DNA of 64,000 bases from Sphagnum magellanicum (GCA_021904315.1 CM038922.1:3571347-3635346), one strand, 5' to 3'. Shown: positions 36,574-49,620, counted from the first letter of the stretch. The notes: generated by a model from the sequence alone, not told the origin. Numbers and translations are program-made.

Positions 36574-36599
36574 TTGTGCACAAAATCATCAGAATCATG

Positions 36600-37290
36600 G
36601 TAGTCAAGCCATCATCGAAACCTAAGTGCAGCAATGTGGTGGGTTTTCTCAAAACACACTGCATGGCAAAAGTAAATACCAGATCATTTGCAGTAGTTCT
36701 GTAAGGTCATGTAATGTGCACACTTGTAAGAGTTTTCGTGGTTTTCCATAGCCATTTGTCTTCTCTCCCTACCACACACACACGTTTGATGGATTTTGCT
36801 CAGAAAAAGAAACTACTTGATTGCATAGCCATCATGCTTTCCACAAATGTTGGATCATGATTTGCAGAAACCTTGATAAAGGTTTGGAGATAGGTAGATA
36901 GATTTTTCTTGTGATGATGATGATCCAAGACCCAACATATCTTCATGCTCTTCTTAGTCCAAAATATCAAATGTTGGGTTCATCTATTTCTAGCTGCCTT
37001 CTCTATACATAATGAGATAAGAAAATGGATGTATGATTTCTGCTTCTCACTCAACCACATTTATTAGCTTTGTATGCTCACTGTTGGTCACACAAACAGC
37101 AATTTGTAGCTTTCTATGTATGTGTGCTTTGCTGCTGCTCCCTCAATGTTCCACATTTAGCAGCTTTGTATGTATCTGCTCTTCTTCATTCACCACTAAA
37201 GTTTTATGTGTGGAGATTTTGAGTGATTGATTGATTGATCTGGGGCGTTGTGAGCAAACAATACATATCTGAATCTCAGCTTCTAAGCTG
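36600..37290. other. Single-copy-looking sequence, no gene assigned
   Basis: GC-richer than average, with short repeats such as CAGCTTTGTATGTAT. No reading frame resembles a known protein. Confidence 0.35.
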
Positions 37291-37297
37291 CCCCTGA

Positions 37298-37525
37298 AAA
37301 CCAACCCATCTTTTTGCACTAAACAAATTTACATATGGGTTTTTGTAGCTTTCTTTTGAAGGAAACATTGAAGCATTCCATCTTTTGCACTAACTCCTAT
37401 GGGCTCTGTAGCTTTGTTATCAGAGGAACCATTTGAGGCATTTAGTTGCTTAAAAGCCAACCCATCTTTTTGCACTAACTAAAAACTATGGGTCTTGTAG
37501 CTTTGGTTGGCTCTGCCTGCAAGGA
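37298..37525. repeat. Minisatellite of about 71-85 bp, three units
   Basis: The words CCAACCCATCTTTTTGCACT, TATGGGTCTTGTAGCTTT and AGGAA recur three times, with the TTTGCACT landmark at 37313, about 37384 and 37469. Units differ by insertions. Confidence 0.6.
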
Positions 37526-37664
37526 ACTAACTACATATCACCAAATGTGCTCCTAAAGTGATATAGTGGGCACTGGTAGTAGATTGTGAATCATCTATCT
37601 ATTAAGCAAGGTAGTTTGTTTGGTTTTGTTTGTCATGCTGAGATCTCCAGAACCGTGGCGCTTC

Positions 37665-37945
37665 ATGCTGTGTTCTTGGTATCTTCAGAAAGCTCTTGAC
37701 AAGTAGGGGTGCACCAACTTGGTTTGAGACTGTTTGGAGCTACGCTGTGGAAGCTATTGAGTATTGAACTATTTTTTCTTTTTCTTTTTTGAAAAAAAAA
37801 TTGAAACTGTAAACAATATTGGAATTTGGGTGTGTTCTTGGTGATGTTGGAAAGCCCTCAGCAAGTCAGATTTAGTAGAGTTTATTTCACAATTTTCAGA
37901 GCTAAGATGTGGAAGATATTGATTTTTGGGTGCATTTTGTTGATG
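37665..37945. repeat. Tandem duplication of about 160 bp
   Basis: GTGTTCTTGGTATCTTCAGA, AAGCTCTTGACAAGT and GCTGTGGAAGCTATTGA in the first copy match GTGTTCTTGGTGATGTTGGA, AAGCCCTCAGCAAGT and GATGTGGAAGATATTGA in the second, about 160 bases downstream. Confidence 0.55.
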
Positions 37946-38039
37946 AAAATTCAAACAAATTACAAAAATTGGTTTGGAAGGAAAATTTAGTTGAGCCCTC
38001 AATGTATTCACATTGTCAAATTTAGACATTTTCAATTCT

Positions 38040-40850
38040 GAAAATTAAAGAATGTGTTCACACTTGGGCCACTGGCACAGGCTACTACACTAGTGTTAAT
38101 TAGTTGTGGGGGACCTCAAGGTTCATTTTTTTCCTAAAAATATCAATCTTTGGGTAGTCCCAAAAGAGATATGTTGTCATCTCTTCCTTGGCGCAGATAA
38201 GAATAGGTTAAGAGGATAAGGATGCAGGATGCAGCGAGGAGCTATTTGGGATATGTTTGAAATTTTGGAGACTCCCCAAGATAGTATCCACTTCAAAAAC
38301 AAGGTGTGTTATACACAATGGCCCTGCCACTAATTTAATATCAACAATTGATAATTATGATAAATTGGTCATAGCTGGGGGAAAAATTAAAATAAATCTA
38401 TTTTAATGTACATCATGTTGTTGTGAAAGAAAAAAAATTAATGATTTTTTTTCATATTCTAACATCACATTAGTTATGAGGAACCCAAAAGGGCTCTCAC
38501 ATTAAATGATGACATGCTTTAGGAACGTATTTAAACATTAAAAAATTTGTAACCAAACTGAAACTAATAGGAAAATGTCACAACATGATTTTTATTTTTT
38601 TGCAAATTTAATGACTTTTTTCGCAAAAAAAAAAGTGATCAAATGTTCTCTTTTCATATTTATTTTTCACATTTGTGCAAAATTTCAGACCAAAACAAAA
38701 AAGACTCTTTGTGAAATGTGTATTTGAATGTTTTCAATCACACTGTCACATTTTGAAAGAATTATGTAAATTTTTGCTTATGATGGGTGCCATAACCATT
38801 ATTGGAGAAAGTATTTTCATATCTAGTTTTGTGGTGACAAAGTTAGTTCAGCTGGGTGCACATGTGAGGAGGTGGTAGAGAAAACAAAATGTCAAAAGAT
38901 GAGTGTGAATTTTTCACAACCAAAATTGGGATGAACCTTCTAAAGACACAAAATGGGTAGTAGCCCAGCCAAATATATTCCAAGAAGACAACTTGGACAA
39001 AGCATATGGGACAAAGTAAAGCGCTATTGAGAACATGTTGGGAACACATTGGGAATAACCAAAATCCAAAAAAATCAATATCCCTTCTCCCCCCCCCCCC
39101 CCCACACCACCCCAGCTGGTCTAGGGCAGGGTATTGAAAACTGGCCTGTCTAGTATTAAATATTTTCAGAACGGCTGCCCACTTAGGAATAAGTTTGGAA
39201 ATATCGACCCAAACCGGGTTGGTCTAGTATCACTTTGAGAAAAATATGATACCATACTTATATCCACTTGTGAAGATATATTTTTGAAATGTAGGTTGTC
39301 TCTAAACTGTAAACCCCCTTTTGCATGTAACACTTGAGTTTTTCTTTAGAATTCCATTTTCAATTGCAATGGGGGAAAGCTTTGTGGCTATTCAAGCTAT
39401 TTGGTGTCCAACAACATGTGCCAAAATACTTAATGTATCCTCTACCTGCTGGACAAGGTAGTTCAATATCTTCCCATGCCTTCATGCCTTGTAGTACAAT
39501 GATATATACCTTAAACCTTAAAACCTAATATCATGCTGGAAGGACAAGCTGCTTGCAAAGCTTCAGCTATTGCTATTGAAGTGATAATGTTGTGCAGTTG
39601 AATGAAATCCTAAAGCCTTTGAAACACACAAAATCTACATAAGAATTACTAACTAGATAAGCAAATCTGCAAATAGGAACTGGCAAGCATGAATGCAAGT
39701 ATGAGAAAACAAACAAGTGGATGTGTCAAACATAAGTAGGAGAAGAACTTTGAGTTTTTTGAATTTCCGGATGGCATCACAAACCCACATTCAAGGGAGT
39801 GGCAATTTACAGGTCGAAAAATCTCTCATCATCTGGACCTAACAAACAAACAATAGATGGAGCCAATAGGAAAATGTAGAAAGCCTTACAGCCCTACAAA
39901 GAGATGAAGCAAAAAACTAGAATGGTGATGGCACCTTCTATACACAATAATGTCACCATATTGTGTATTGTGGGATGCATTTTATTAGGGTTCTCTTTCA
40001 AGGGGGGTGGCTTCCACTGTTGGGCGGGTATCAAAACAAAGATGACAATCTATCTGGTTTCAAGCCCATTTTCACCTTGAAAAATGTTGAGTATCACCCT
40101 TGACAATACCCCTTGTATGACGCCAGTCACGATGGTTTTCACTGGAGTGAGAATCGCCACCCTAGAGTCAGTCCCTTGAAAGAAAATTCAAAATTTTTGA
40201 TACCCTGACAGGGTATGGAAGGGTAACAAGGTCTGAGATGTCGACCATCGATGGCCTGTTGTCTAGTATTTGCTCAAGTATTGTATCCAGATTATAAAAA
40301 AAGTTTTCATGACCAGACCAAATTCCCAGTCTGTTTGTTACCTTGTCTATTGTTGAACAAGTCATTGGTTTCTTCAACCATGATGAGTCTGTTACTTTAC
40401 AAAAGGCAATTTTCACTTCATCCATTCCCAGCCAAGTATGGCAATAAATATCTCTTTCAAATATCTGTTAAATAGGCTGATTGGAATCCTATCCTGATCA
40501 AATAATGTAAAGAAATTTCTCAATTTGTCAAGTAAAACTCATAAAACCCTGCCAATCAAAAATAAACCAAAGCGCCCACAAAAGGGGGAATACAAGGAAC
40601 AGGGCCAGAGTGAACCAGCCCCTGTGTCTGCACCAGTGGCCGTTCTGTCCAGAGAATGGGCTGAATGATTTGCCTCTTTACCTTACGTTAACCGACATTC
40701 TACCACAGTCAATCTTTTTTGGCTGCTGACCTTTGACCTTTTCTTTTTGTTGTCAATTTTTTCTCAACCCTGGTCTCCATACTACCCACCCACCTAGCTT
40801 CCTCACTGACCTAAATCTTAACCCTGCCTAAGAACTAACAAATAATCCCT
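38040..40850. other. Single-copy-looking block, no gene assigned
   Basis: Less decayed than the flanks. Holds a poly-C tract at 39088-39103. At 39.34-39.46 kb a segment between CTTTAG and CAAG|GTAG is open in two frames but not recognised. At 40.17-40.43 kb an 85-codon minus-strand frame is not protein-like. Could be intergenic or intronic DNA of a host locus. Confidence 0.35.
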
Positions 40851-40854
40851 TACT

Positions 40855-41140
40855 TATCTTGGCAAAACTTTTATCTCTTCTTGGCTAAACCTATATATCT
40901 TATTGACTAACTTTTATTTCTTAAATAATTTCTTTTGGCTAAACTTATATTTCTTTGCTAAACTTATATCTCTTGGCTAAACCTATATATTTCACTAGTG
41001 AAACTTCTATCTCTTGGCTAAAGTTATATTTCTTTTTTGTTAAACTTGTATATCTTGGCTAAACCTATATTTTTTCTTGGCTAAACTTCTATTTTTTGGT
41101 AAAATCTATATATCTTATTGGTTAAACTTCTACCTAATTC
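40855..41140. repeat. Short tandem repeat, unit about 22-26 bp
   Basis: About ten degenerate copies of CTTGGCTAAACTTATATCT follow each other, with variable T-rich linkers. The GGCTAAAC core links it loosely to the CTAA-word family at 0.1-1.2 and 24-25 kb, but here the tandem unit is still readable. Confidence 0.75.
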
Positions 41141-42290
41141 CTACTTCAAAAATTAACTAAGAGAATAGATACCTTTTTTAGTAATGCCACTTTAATTATT
41201 AGGAAAACATTTATTTATTGGCAAAACCTACCTACCCACAAGTCATCATACCTACCTATGCATTTGCAAATTGTGGACTTCAATTGCAAAAATTATAATG
41301 TAAAATGTGGGTATTGCAAATGAGTTGTAATATTTATTTGTAATTTGATTCAAACTCGTGATGATGAGAAGCCACTAACCCCAATTGTGGGTATTATAAT
41401 TGCAGGAATGTTTTTGTGGCAATCCTCTACCTCCACTTTGGATCATTTAATGCAAAATGTACTTAATTTAGTTAATGAATATGCTTGATAAATTTAGAGT
41501 TAAACAGATATCAAACATTTATAAATATTTGCACAATTTTTAATACTAATCAAAATCAAATCCTAGGTTGGATTTTGGGGGGAAATTTGGCCAAATCTTC
41601 ACATACAACTACTTGCAACAAGATTCATTTTATTTCTTTTGAAAATGAATGAAGAAGGTTTCAAGTTGGGCCCCTCAAGTTGAAGTGACCACATTAAAGG
41701 TAAGAAAATAAATTTTTATTCCATTTATTTAATTATTATTTTTCATTGTGTTTCAATTTTAATTCATCACTCATTCCTAGAAGATTATTTTGTATGGCAT
41801 TTATATATGTTTATATAGTTATTAATTTTTATGATATTTACCATTAAATTTTTTAAAATTTACATATAAATATAATGGGGTAATTAGTTTTAAACTCTAA
41901 AGCTAATGCTTCTAGTCATTATAATTTTTAGTTGATTAACTTTAAAATTCAAAATATAGTTGTTATTAAAAAATATATATTCCATTTGTAACTATTTGTA
42001 TAATCATTAAGTTGAAATCATTTATCATTTGGATTATTTAGGGTTTTAAGTTTAAGGTTTCATGAAATGTGTGTTGATTTATTTAGGTTGTGTTTTCAAA
42101 TCAAGATACAACTCCTTTGAATGTGACATCATCCTTTAACATCAACAATATGATATTCTTTTTAATCTTATTATTATTATTTTTTTGTTCATAATTTAAG
42201 GAAATCAATCTCCTTGGATGGTTTTAATACGATCATCAAATTCCACTAAGAATGTTCCATGTTTGATATATTGATTAACATTTTGGCCTC
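41140..42290. other. No gene recognised
   Basis: AT-rich sequence. ATTGTGGGTATTATAATTGC at 41.39 kb is an outlying copy of the GGTATTGCA word that dominates 42-50 kb. Confidence 0.35.
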
Positions 42291-42296
42291 CCATAG

Positions 42297-42925
42297 AGAG
42301 TGTGGATTTAGGGTCATAATGCCAATATTGCATTTTGTCACCCACATACAATGTGCATCTTTAAATTGTGATGCAAGTATTGCATTTCCTTCTCCCATAT
42401 ATAGTGTGGAACACAGTCATAATGGGTATTACACTTTGCCCTCACATATAATTTGCATATTTAAATTGTCATGTAGGTATTGCATTTCCCTCTATTATAT
42501 ATAGTGTGGATCATAGTCATAATGGGTGTTACACTTTGCCCCCACATACAATTTGCATATTTAAATTGTCATGTAGGTATTGCATTTCCCTCTATTACAT
42601 ATAGTGTGGATTAGGTTCATAATGTGGGTATTGCATTTTGCCCCCACATACAATGTGCATTTAAAAATTGTTGTGCATGTATTACATTTCCCTCTCCCAT
42701 ATATAGTGTGGATCAGGCTCATAATGTGGGTATTGCATTTTGCCCCCACATATAGTTTGCATCCTTAAATTGTCGTGCAGGTATTACATTTGCTTCTACC
42801 ATATATAGTGTGGATTAGGGTCATAGTGTGGGTATTGCATTTTGCCCCCACATAAGTGTGCATCTTTAAATTGTCATGCAAGTATTGCATTTACCTCTTC
42901 CATAAATAATGTGGTTTGTTGATTA
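42297..42925. repeat. 102-bp minisatellite, six units
   Basis: The landmark AGTGTGGA recurs at 42299, 42403, 42503, 42603, 42705, 42807 and, altered, at 42908, a period of 100-104 bases. Each unit holds GGTATTGCATTTTGCCCCCA, CATACAATGTGCAT, TTAAATTGTCATGCAGGTAT and TGCATTTCCCTCTCCCATAT. The two halves of the unit share GTATTGCATTT, so it probably arose from a shorter unit of about 50 bp. Units are roughly 85-90% alike by eye. Open frames on both strands across it are repeat artefacts. Confidence 0.85.
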
Positions 42926-42929
42926 TCAT

Positions 42930-43610
42930 GTGGGTATTACATTTAGATTATCCATAGATAATATGGATTTAAAATAGAATTGAAAGTATTGTAATTTATA
43001 ATTTATAATTATGGCCATAAACCATATCATATTTTTCCATATTTAACATTTAAGGTATTATGTGTATGATTGTATAGGGTTTAAATGAGGGATACAAATC
43101 AAGTACTTAGAACATGTACATTTGCATTAGTATTGAATATGGCAATTAACATGTAATTCAACATATTGCAAATATAAAGTTTTGGACATTAACATCAATT
43201 TACCATCTCTTCTTGTACAATTAATTCAAGGCATAATTTCAAACATGGGTCATGTTTCAAAATGTCAATCTATTGAAATCCAAAACCCAAGGAAGTCACA
43301 TTTTAACATGGACTTGACATGGAAAAATGATTTTTGACATGGAGGGGCATATATAATCGAAGTTGAGTGTGCATACATCCCACATGCATGAGTTTTGGAA
43401 TTTCTAACCAGCGAACGAAGCCATGAAAACTGTTTGATGGAATGGAACATTTATAAACGGGTATCCCCACAAGAAAATGTAAAAATGCCAAGAATCAAAA
43501 ACCACCTTGGCCACATTTGATATGATGTTATATTGTTCACTCTTGTTATATGGAACTTGTTTTTTAATTTCATATTGTACCAAACCTTAGGTCCTAAATT
43601 GATTGCACGT
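42930..43610. other. Spacer before the MULE, no gene recognised
   Basis: May contain the left end of the MULE. No terminal inverted repeat could be identified by eye against 45.85-46.3 kb. Confidence 0.35.
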
Positions 43611-43611
43611 T

Positions 43612-45842
43612 TTATAGGTATGCATGTGGGTATGGACTCAAGAATGATTGTGGAGACCCAAACCACCATCAATATATTAAATGGGGTTGTTTAACTCAAT
43701 TTTTGATTAAGGAAATGTACACATGACCTGAGGTGGTGGAGATAATCTTCTACCATCAACCGCATACAAAGACCAAAGGTGAAATTGCACATGGCATACA
43801 TGACCTTGGTTCCATTACGTAACCCTTTTTTTTGTCCCATGAACATCACAAGACCTCAAGGACCACATTTGGACTCAATTGGGTTTAAGTTACATCATCA
43901 AGTAAATATGTGATGAGCATAAAACAATATGGTGGGTTAGAATCAATGCAAGAGAAGTGATGGCAAGAGTTGATTTCATTAGGCAATAAGACCTTGTTTA
44001 TTTGGATTACAAACACAAAAAAGGGAACTGGCATTTACGCAACAATCTGGCCATTTCCCTTTACACATGGGCATTTAGTCATCCAAATGATGTGTTTTGT
44101 TTTCAAGATGCAAGTGAAGGTAATGGGATTCATGTCCCATTCACAATAGGGATACAAACCCCATCTCAATTATAAACCATTGTTTCATTAGGTGGTAATG
44201 GGGTAATCTCAATGGATGCCACCTTCGGCACCAATGATGTGAAATTTCATTTGTTCACATTAATGGTGTTTAATGCACATTGCACTAGAGTGTCGATTGC
44301 ATTGATCATTACAAACTACCAAACATGCAATGATTTGGCGAAATGGTTAATTCTTTTGAAAACAAAGCTTCTAAAGAGGAACCTTAAGTGGAAACCTTCA
44401 TGTTTCATTGCTGATGATGCTCCATAAGAGTTACAAGCATTGCGATGAAGTTTTTTCTCATTTTACCTTTTTTTGAACTTTTATGTACATGCAAAATTTC
44501 AAATTTTCATCCCACATTTTCCATTATAAATATGTTATTAGTTGAAATGATAATAAATTGGTATTTTATGCATGGTTAATTAGGATTGTGCGAGGCAAGG
44601 ATCAAGTGCCCATTTACCTTTGCACATGGCACTTTTTAAAGGTTTGGCACTTACATTAATGGAAAAAATCAAAGATAATGGGGTGTGACATGTAATATTG
44701 GACGACCTTCGCACCATCATGTACATGCCCATTGAACCAAGTGAAAGCATTGAAGGCTTCATGACTTGTGGGAGAAACGAAATCATTGAAAGTTTCACCC
44801 AACATTTGCCCGGTGTTTTATGGACTCGATACTTTTGGACCTATTATTTTTCAATTTGGTACATGAATTAACTTTCAATCCATTATTGTTGTTCCATCAT
44901 GTTGTGCATATCCCAAAATATTCATTCCTTGAATTAAGGTAAAAACATCAATGATGGACTTGGCAATCCCATGTGAGTTTTGTGTATTTTGTTGTAGATT
45001 TGTGGATGGTGGGGCTTTGACAAGTGCCACATTCAAACCAAAACACACAAACATCAATTGAGTTTTATCATGGGGCATTGAAACATTGGTTTATTTTTGG
45101 AAACAAAAGGGCTTCAAGGTCAGCGGATTGATTGGTTAGTGTGGATACTCACAATAATGGTTGAAAAAATTACATGCCCACAACTAAAATAAAAAAACAC
45201 ATGTATAAAAAATAAGGTTGTGGAACACATTATGAAAGTGAACATTGAAAAGGTCACATAGATCCTTCACACCCATGACACCCATGGGATGGATGATTTG
45301 AAGGAAACCGGCCATGCATGGATGGTAAAAATTTAACAACATTTGAATATCACATACAAGGTCTCATTTCCTTTCACCAAGTATGATTGTTGCACATGTG
45401 AACGAGTGTTGTGTGGAAATTTGTGCAAACATCAAATTGTTGTTATTCTGACATGTATCGATCTCATTAAAAAGAATATCATTCAATATTATGGGACATG
45501 GCATGGATTTGATCATGGAGGTTTTGCCACCATGTTTGTGAACCCTACCTATTTGCACATTTATGACAATGAATCTAATGATGAAAAGGGGCCGATGAAT
45601 ATAATTTTGAAAAACCATGGGTTGTTGATATGTGTGGGCTTATGACACTGGATGATACTTCCCCCAATGTGAAAAAAGAAAAGGATCACAACCAACCTTC
45701 AAGTTCATCCACCCCCACAAAGAAAACGTTTACTCGAATGGGTGACGTAATGCAAGAAATGATTAACAAAGTCAAAGAAGGTGGGGTTCAACTCATAAAC
45801 CACACCATATCATTAGTGCATGTTATTGCAACAGATGTATGA
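43612..45842 (+). pseudogene. MULE (Mutator-like) transposase remnant with SWIM finger
   Basis: Pieces follow a MULE transposase in order. CGDPNHHQYIKWGCLTQFLI and IIFYHQPHTKTKGEIAHGIH form the FAR1-like DNA-binding region. Then come HPNDVFCFQDASEGNGIHVP and FTIGIQTPSQL, and SMDATFGTNDVKFHLFTLMV at 44.2 kb with the first catalytic Asp. WKPSCFIADDAP carries the second. VPIYLCTWHFLKVWHLH follows, then a CTCERVLCGNLCKHQ stretch at 45.4 kb (SWIM zinc finger, CxC..CxH). An intron-like gap of 134 bases (GT at 44450, AG at 44583) separates ELQALR from the PIYLCTWH part. The enzyme cuts and pastes its DNA in the nucleus. Stops and shifts occur in nearly every section, though the core 71 and last 100 codons stay open. 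Terminal repeats were not found. Confidence 0.85.
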
Positions 45843-45844
45843 GG

Positions 45845-48240
45845 TATTTGCCTTTCCAAGGTGAATGAAATCATGCATCTTGACATGGTATTTCATTGTG
45901 TCAATGTTGACTTAGTAATTCAATGCATCAAATGAAGGATTGGCATGAGACAATGTTAGAACATGGAAATATCCATAAGAAGAAGGTTCATGAATAAGAA
46001 AAAACAACACAAAATTCTTTGTACTTATCTTTCATTTTAATTGTCCATTATTAAAATGTGCATGATATTACAATTGTGTCAAAGAATAGATTATTGAAGT
46101 GTTAATGCATTGATTTTGTATAAGTGAACATATAGGGTTTGAAGGTTAAAATTACATTGTTAAGGCTATATAACAAATATATTAAAAAACTCTTAAACAA
46201 AAATATTTCACTCAAATATCATATAAAGGTGAATATTGCATATTTGCATCATGTACGACTAATCTACCACCCTATACATTGTGGGTATTGTAGGTCAATT
46301 GTACAATAATCACTAGGTCAATATGTGGGTAATGGTTACCCATTTTGTTTTTTGTGGCATTTAATTGGTCTTGGATGTAGGTATTGCAAGGTTTAAAATA
46401 TATCATAGTTAAAGGTTAACGAACACTAATATAAATATTGCATATAATCTCATTTTTTCATGGGTATTAATTATATATTAGTACATTAGATGAAGGTATC
46501 GCAATTCCCCTACTCCTTCCAGTGGGGGATTTGACCACTTAATGTGGGTATTGTCTTACCTTTTCTCATCAAAATGATGATTTGTTTTAATGGGTTTGTT
46601 TTATCTATAAATATCGTTTGGACATTTCTTATTACATTCGGTCCATTAGATGTAGGTACTGCATTTGGTAGACAAGATTCCACTTAGATGATAAGGGATT
46701 AAAGTTTTTTGCAATACTTGCATAATAAATAATTATTAAGTAAAAGGGGCTTTTGGCGAAGGTACACAATATAGATTTATGTAGGTATTGTGATAAGCTT
46801 ACCATGGTAGACTAATAGTATTACATTATAGTAATGAAGGCAAAATTGCCTTAATGATCGTCCTAACATTGATTACAAATGATGTAGGTATTGATAATTG
46901 TTTTTTTTTAAAGGTATCTTTTAGATATCTCCTTTTTTTTATATACACTAGATGCAAGTATTACAATTGGTAAACAAGATGTACTTACATAACTTTAGAT
47001 ACTTAAATAACCTTAAATGATGAGGGTATAAGTTTTTGCATTATTAAATCAAGGGGGGTTACACAACATAGATTTACCTAGGTATTACAATTTGGGGTTG
47101 GGGCATGCATTTGGGATTTGACATAAGGTGATAAGGTACGATATTGCAAATTGAAAACTTTAACCTTCATCTAAAAACTAAATAGTTTCATACAAAAAAA
47201 ACCTTAAACCTAGTCTTGCTAATTTTTTTTGCATAAACCATAAATTATGTAAACATTATAACTTAATGGATGCATAGGTTTAAATTTGAAAATTTAAACA
47301 AACCTACACAATGAACCCTAAAATGTTGAATTGAAACCTTTGTATGCAACAAAAAATCCTTACATTGACCCCTAAATTAAATAAACATAGAAAAAACTAG
47401 TGGCATAATTTTAATGGTGGAATTTAACAATTTCTTAAAAACTAAGTGTTAAACCTAATTTTGGAATTATTTTTGCATAACCCTAAATTGTGTACAAACT
47501 ATCAACATTGGATACATAATTGTAATAAAACTATGAGTTTTTAAAAATATAAATACCAATAAAACTTGTGTCTTAAACTTAATTTGGGGGGGGACCCCAT
47601 CCAATGGGAAGGTTTTTAGTCATTCATACCTTTGCCATGGAGTCACTTTCATTTTCCTCTCTTTTAATGAAAAAGAAAAAAATAGGAACCTCCTTAAATA
47701 TATGTGTGCGTGAATACATAAATTCACTTAAAAATATTCCATGAAAATAATATAAATTTTAGGAAAAAGGGTACCTTTTTAAAAAATGACAAAAAAGTGG
47801 GCTTAATTTCCCAAAACCCTAAACCCAATGTCCCCCCTATTTATTTGAAACATATATTAAGAATAAAATAAAATTAAGGTAATGTAACATAAACATGAAT
47901 TGGTTGATATGCGCATATTGCAATTTGAGACACTTTATGGAAAACCCAACCATAAACAAGAAAAGGTCAAAAGTTTGCAATACTTGCATAGACAAATCGG
48001 TTTATGCACCAATGGGTGCTTTCATGAAAGTGGGCAATGTAATTATATAAAAATATTAAATTAATATTTTTCCTTAAGGTTATTGTGTGGGTATTTCATG
48101 ATAAAGATAATGAAGGTATTATTTAAATGTTCTAGCATGGCCACATAATGTGCTAACCATATTAGATGAGGGTATTGCTCATTTGGTTTGTAGTAAATGT
48201 AAACCATTTGTGGTGGATGGGGGTATTATGTGCAACATGG
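45845..48240. repeat. Region of spaced GGTATTGCA-like words
   Basis: Words like GATGTAGGTATTGCA or ATGTGGGTATTG recur at irregular spacing (near 46.29, 46.38, 46.49, 46.54, 46.65, 46.78, 46.88, 46.95, 47.08, 48.08, 48.17 and 48.22 kb), usually 60-150 bases apart. They match the cores of the 102-bp and 43-bp minisatellites on either side. It looks like one satellite family decayed to different degrees. No gene is recognised here. Confidence 0.5.
47200..47530. repeat. Duplicated segment, about 243 bp apart
   Basis: TAAACCTAGTCTTGCTAATT, TTTTGCATAAACCATAAATT and ATGGATGCATA at 47.21-47.28 kb correspond to TTAAACCTAATTTTGGAATT, TTTTGCATAACCCTAAATTG and TTGGATACATA at 47.45-47.53 kb. Confidence 0.45.
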
Positions 48241-48772
48241 CATAAAATGATCCCAAAATTTACAAATCCCAAAATTAAAAGTTAGAATTAAAATAAGTGG
48301 ATTGATACAAAAATGTTCAAGTAACCCCACTACAAAAAGGATGGTGACAAAAATATATCATGCTAAGTTAATTAAACTATAATGACTTGATACAAAAATC
48401 ATGTGTACATGCACTAAAGTTATATCTATGATTAATCCTCTTGTAGAGATGAACTAGAAACAATGTGCATATTGGTGCGATGGTGTGTTACAACTTCAAT
48501 AGCTTTTGTTGCATGATGATGAATAAATAGTTGACAATGCTCAAATGTAAATCAAATTGCATCAACAACAAAAGCCTCCTTTGTTGTGCCCTGAAACCTA
48601 ACACAAAAAAACAAAAAAAAAATAGATACCAATGTTAAGATGCAAACAATGTAAAAAAAGAAGGCATAAATATGAAAATATACTACCCGTGAATGATTTT
48701 AGAATCATGATACTTGGATATTACATCCATTTCTTTGGTTCAGTTGTGTTTATTAAACTCCAATGTCCAATG

Positions 48773-49250
48773 TCAAGTGCCCCATGCAACTTTCAGAGGT
48801 TTTGCATAGCCAACTCTACTTGCCTTGATTGTCTCAACAAGGTTTTCATCCTCTTCAAGGTGCGCCCATGCGCTTTGTGGGGTGAACCCCAACCCGCATG
48901 CCAAAATCCCAATGATGCCCAACAACATCTTGGAAGTTAAATGTACCAACAAGGGCCATTTAATTTGTTCCATTTGTTGCGCTTGGGTTTGAAGTTCATC
49001 CCATTCTAATTTTGCTTTCTTCTTCATTGGATTAAGGGGTTTCTTTTCATTTACTTTTGCCTTGCATGTGGGTTGCTCAAAATATGAGCATTCATAGAAC
49101 CGTGGTTTTGTTGCCTAAGCCCCCTAGGATGAATAGAAAGACAACTAGATTTACCTACCTCCAAGTGAAGCCCATGTTTATTATCCAAATGGCAACGAAA
49201 CAACCATATAGCAATGTAACTAATGATGCATTTATTAACCTTGCAAACCC
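48773..49250 (-). other. Unrecognised protein-like minus-strand frame
   Basis: Frame 48773-49027 is 84 codons and reads KKKAKLEWDELQTQAQQMEQ, then LLVHLTSKMLLGIIGILACG, then WAHLEEDENLVETIKASR. Codon choice looks protein-like, with a hydrophobic stretch that could be a membrane helix. In another frame just upstream (49.05-49.25 kb), LINASLVTLLYGCFVAIWII reads as another hydrophobic helix. No family is recognised. It lies 3 kb beyond the MULE on the opposite strand and may be captured host sequence or an unknown transposon ORF. Frames are broken, so it is a remnant at best. Confidence 0.25.
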
Positions 49251-49379
49251 ACCTTGACCCCTTGTGGACCTAATCTACATCTTCCATGGCATGATTTGGT
49301 GGTACTTCTCCATGATCACTTTCATGTGCAACCACCTCAACCCCAACAAAATTGTAATCAATCCAACAAGTTTGCATTA

Positions 49380-49620
49380 TGAAGGTATTGTAATCAAACC
49401 AACCCTTAAACCTTAAAAACATGATGAGGGTATTACAATTAGACTAACCCCTAAACATTAATCAAGATGAGGGTATTGCAATTAGACCGGGCCCTAAACA
49501 ATAATCAAGATGAGGGTATTGCAATTAGACCAACCCCTAAACAATAACCATGATGAGAGTATTGCAATCAAACCAACAAATAAATAATAAACATGATGAA
49601 GGTGTTAAAAATAAACTAAG
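49380..49620. repeat. 43-bp minisatellite, six units
   Basis: The GGTATTGCAATTAGACCAAC, CCCTAAACAATAATCAAGAT, GAG unit recurs with GGTATT landmarks at 49384, 49429, 49472, 49515, 49558 and 49601. The period is 43-45 bases. The core word is the same as in the 102-bp minisatellite 7 kb away. Confidence 0.85.

Noticed and set aside
42259-42768. Two open frames on opposite strands
   Set aside because: Both lie wholly in the 102-bp minisatellite and repeat with it.
42297-49620. CRISPR array
   Set aside because: Regular spacing of the repeats arises from tandem minisatellites with related units throughout. There are no unique spacers or cas genes, and the DNA is from a plant.
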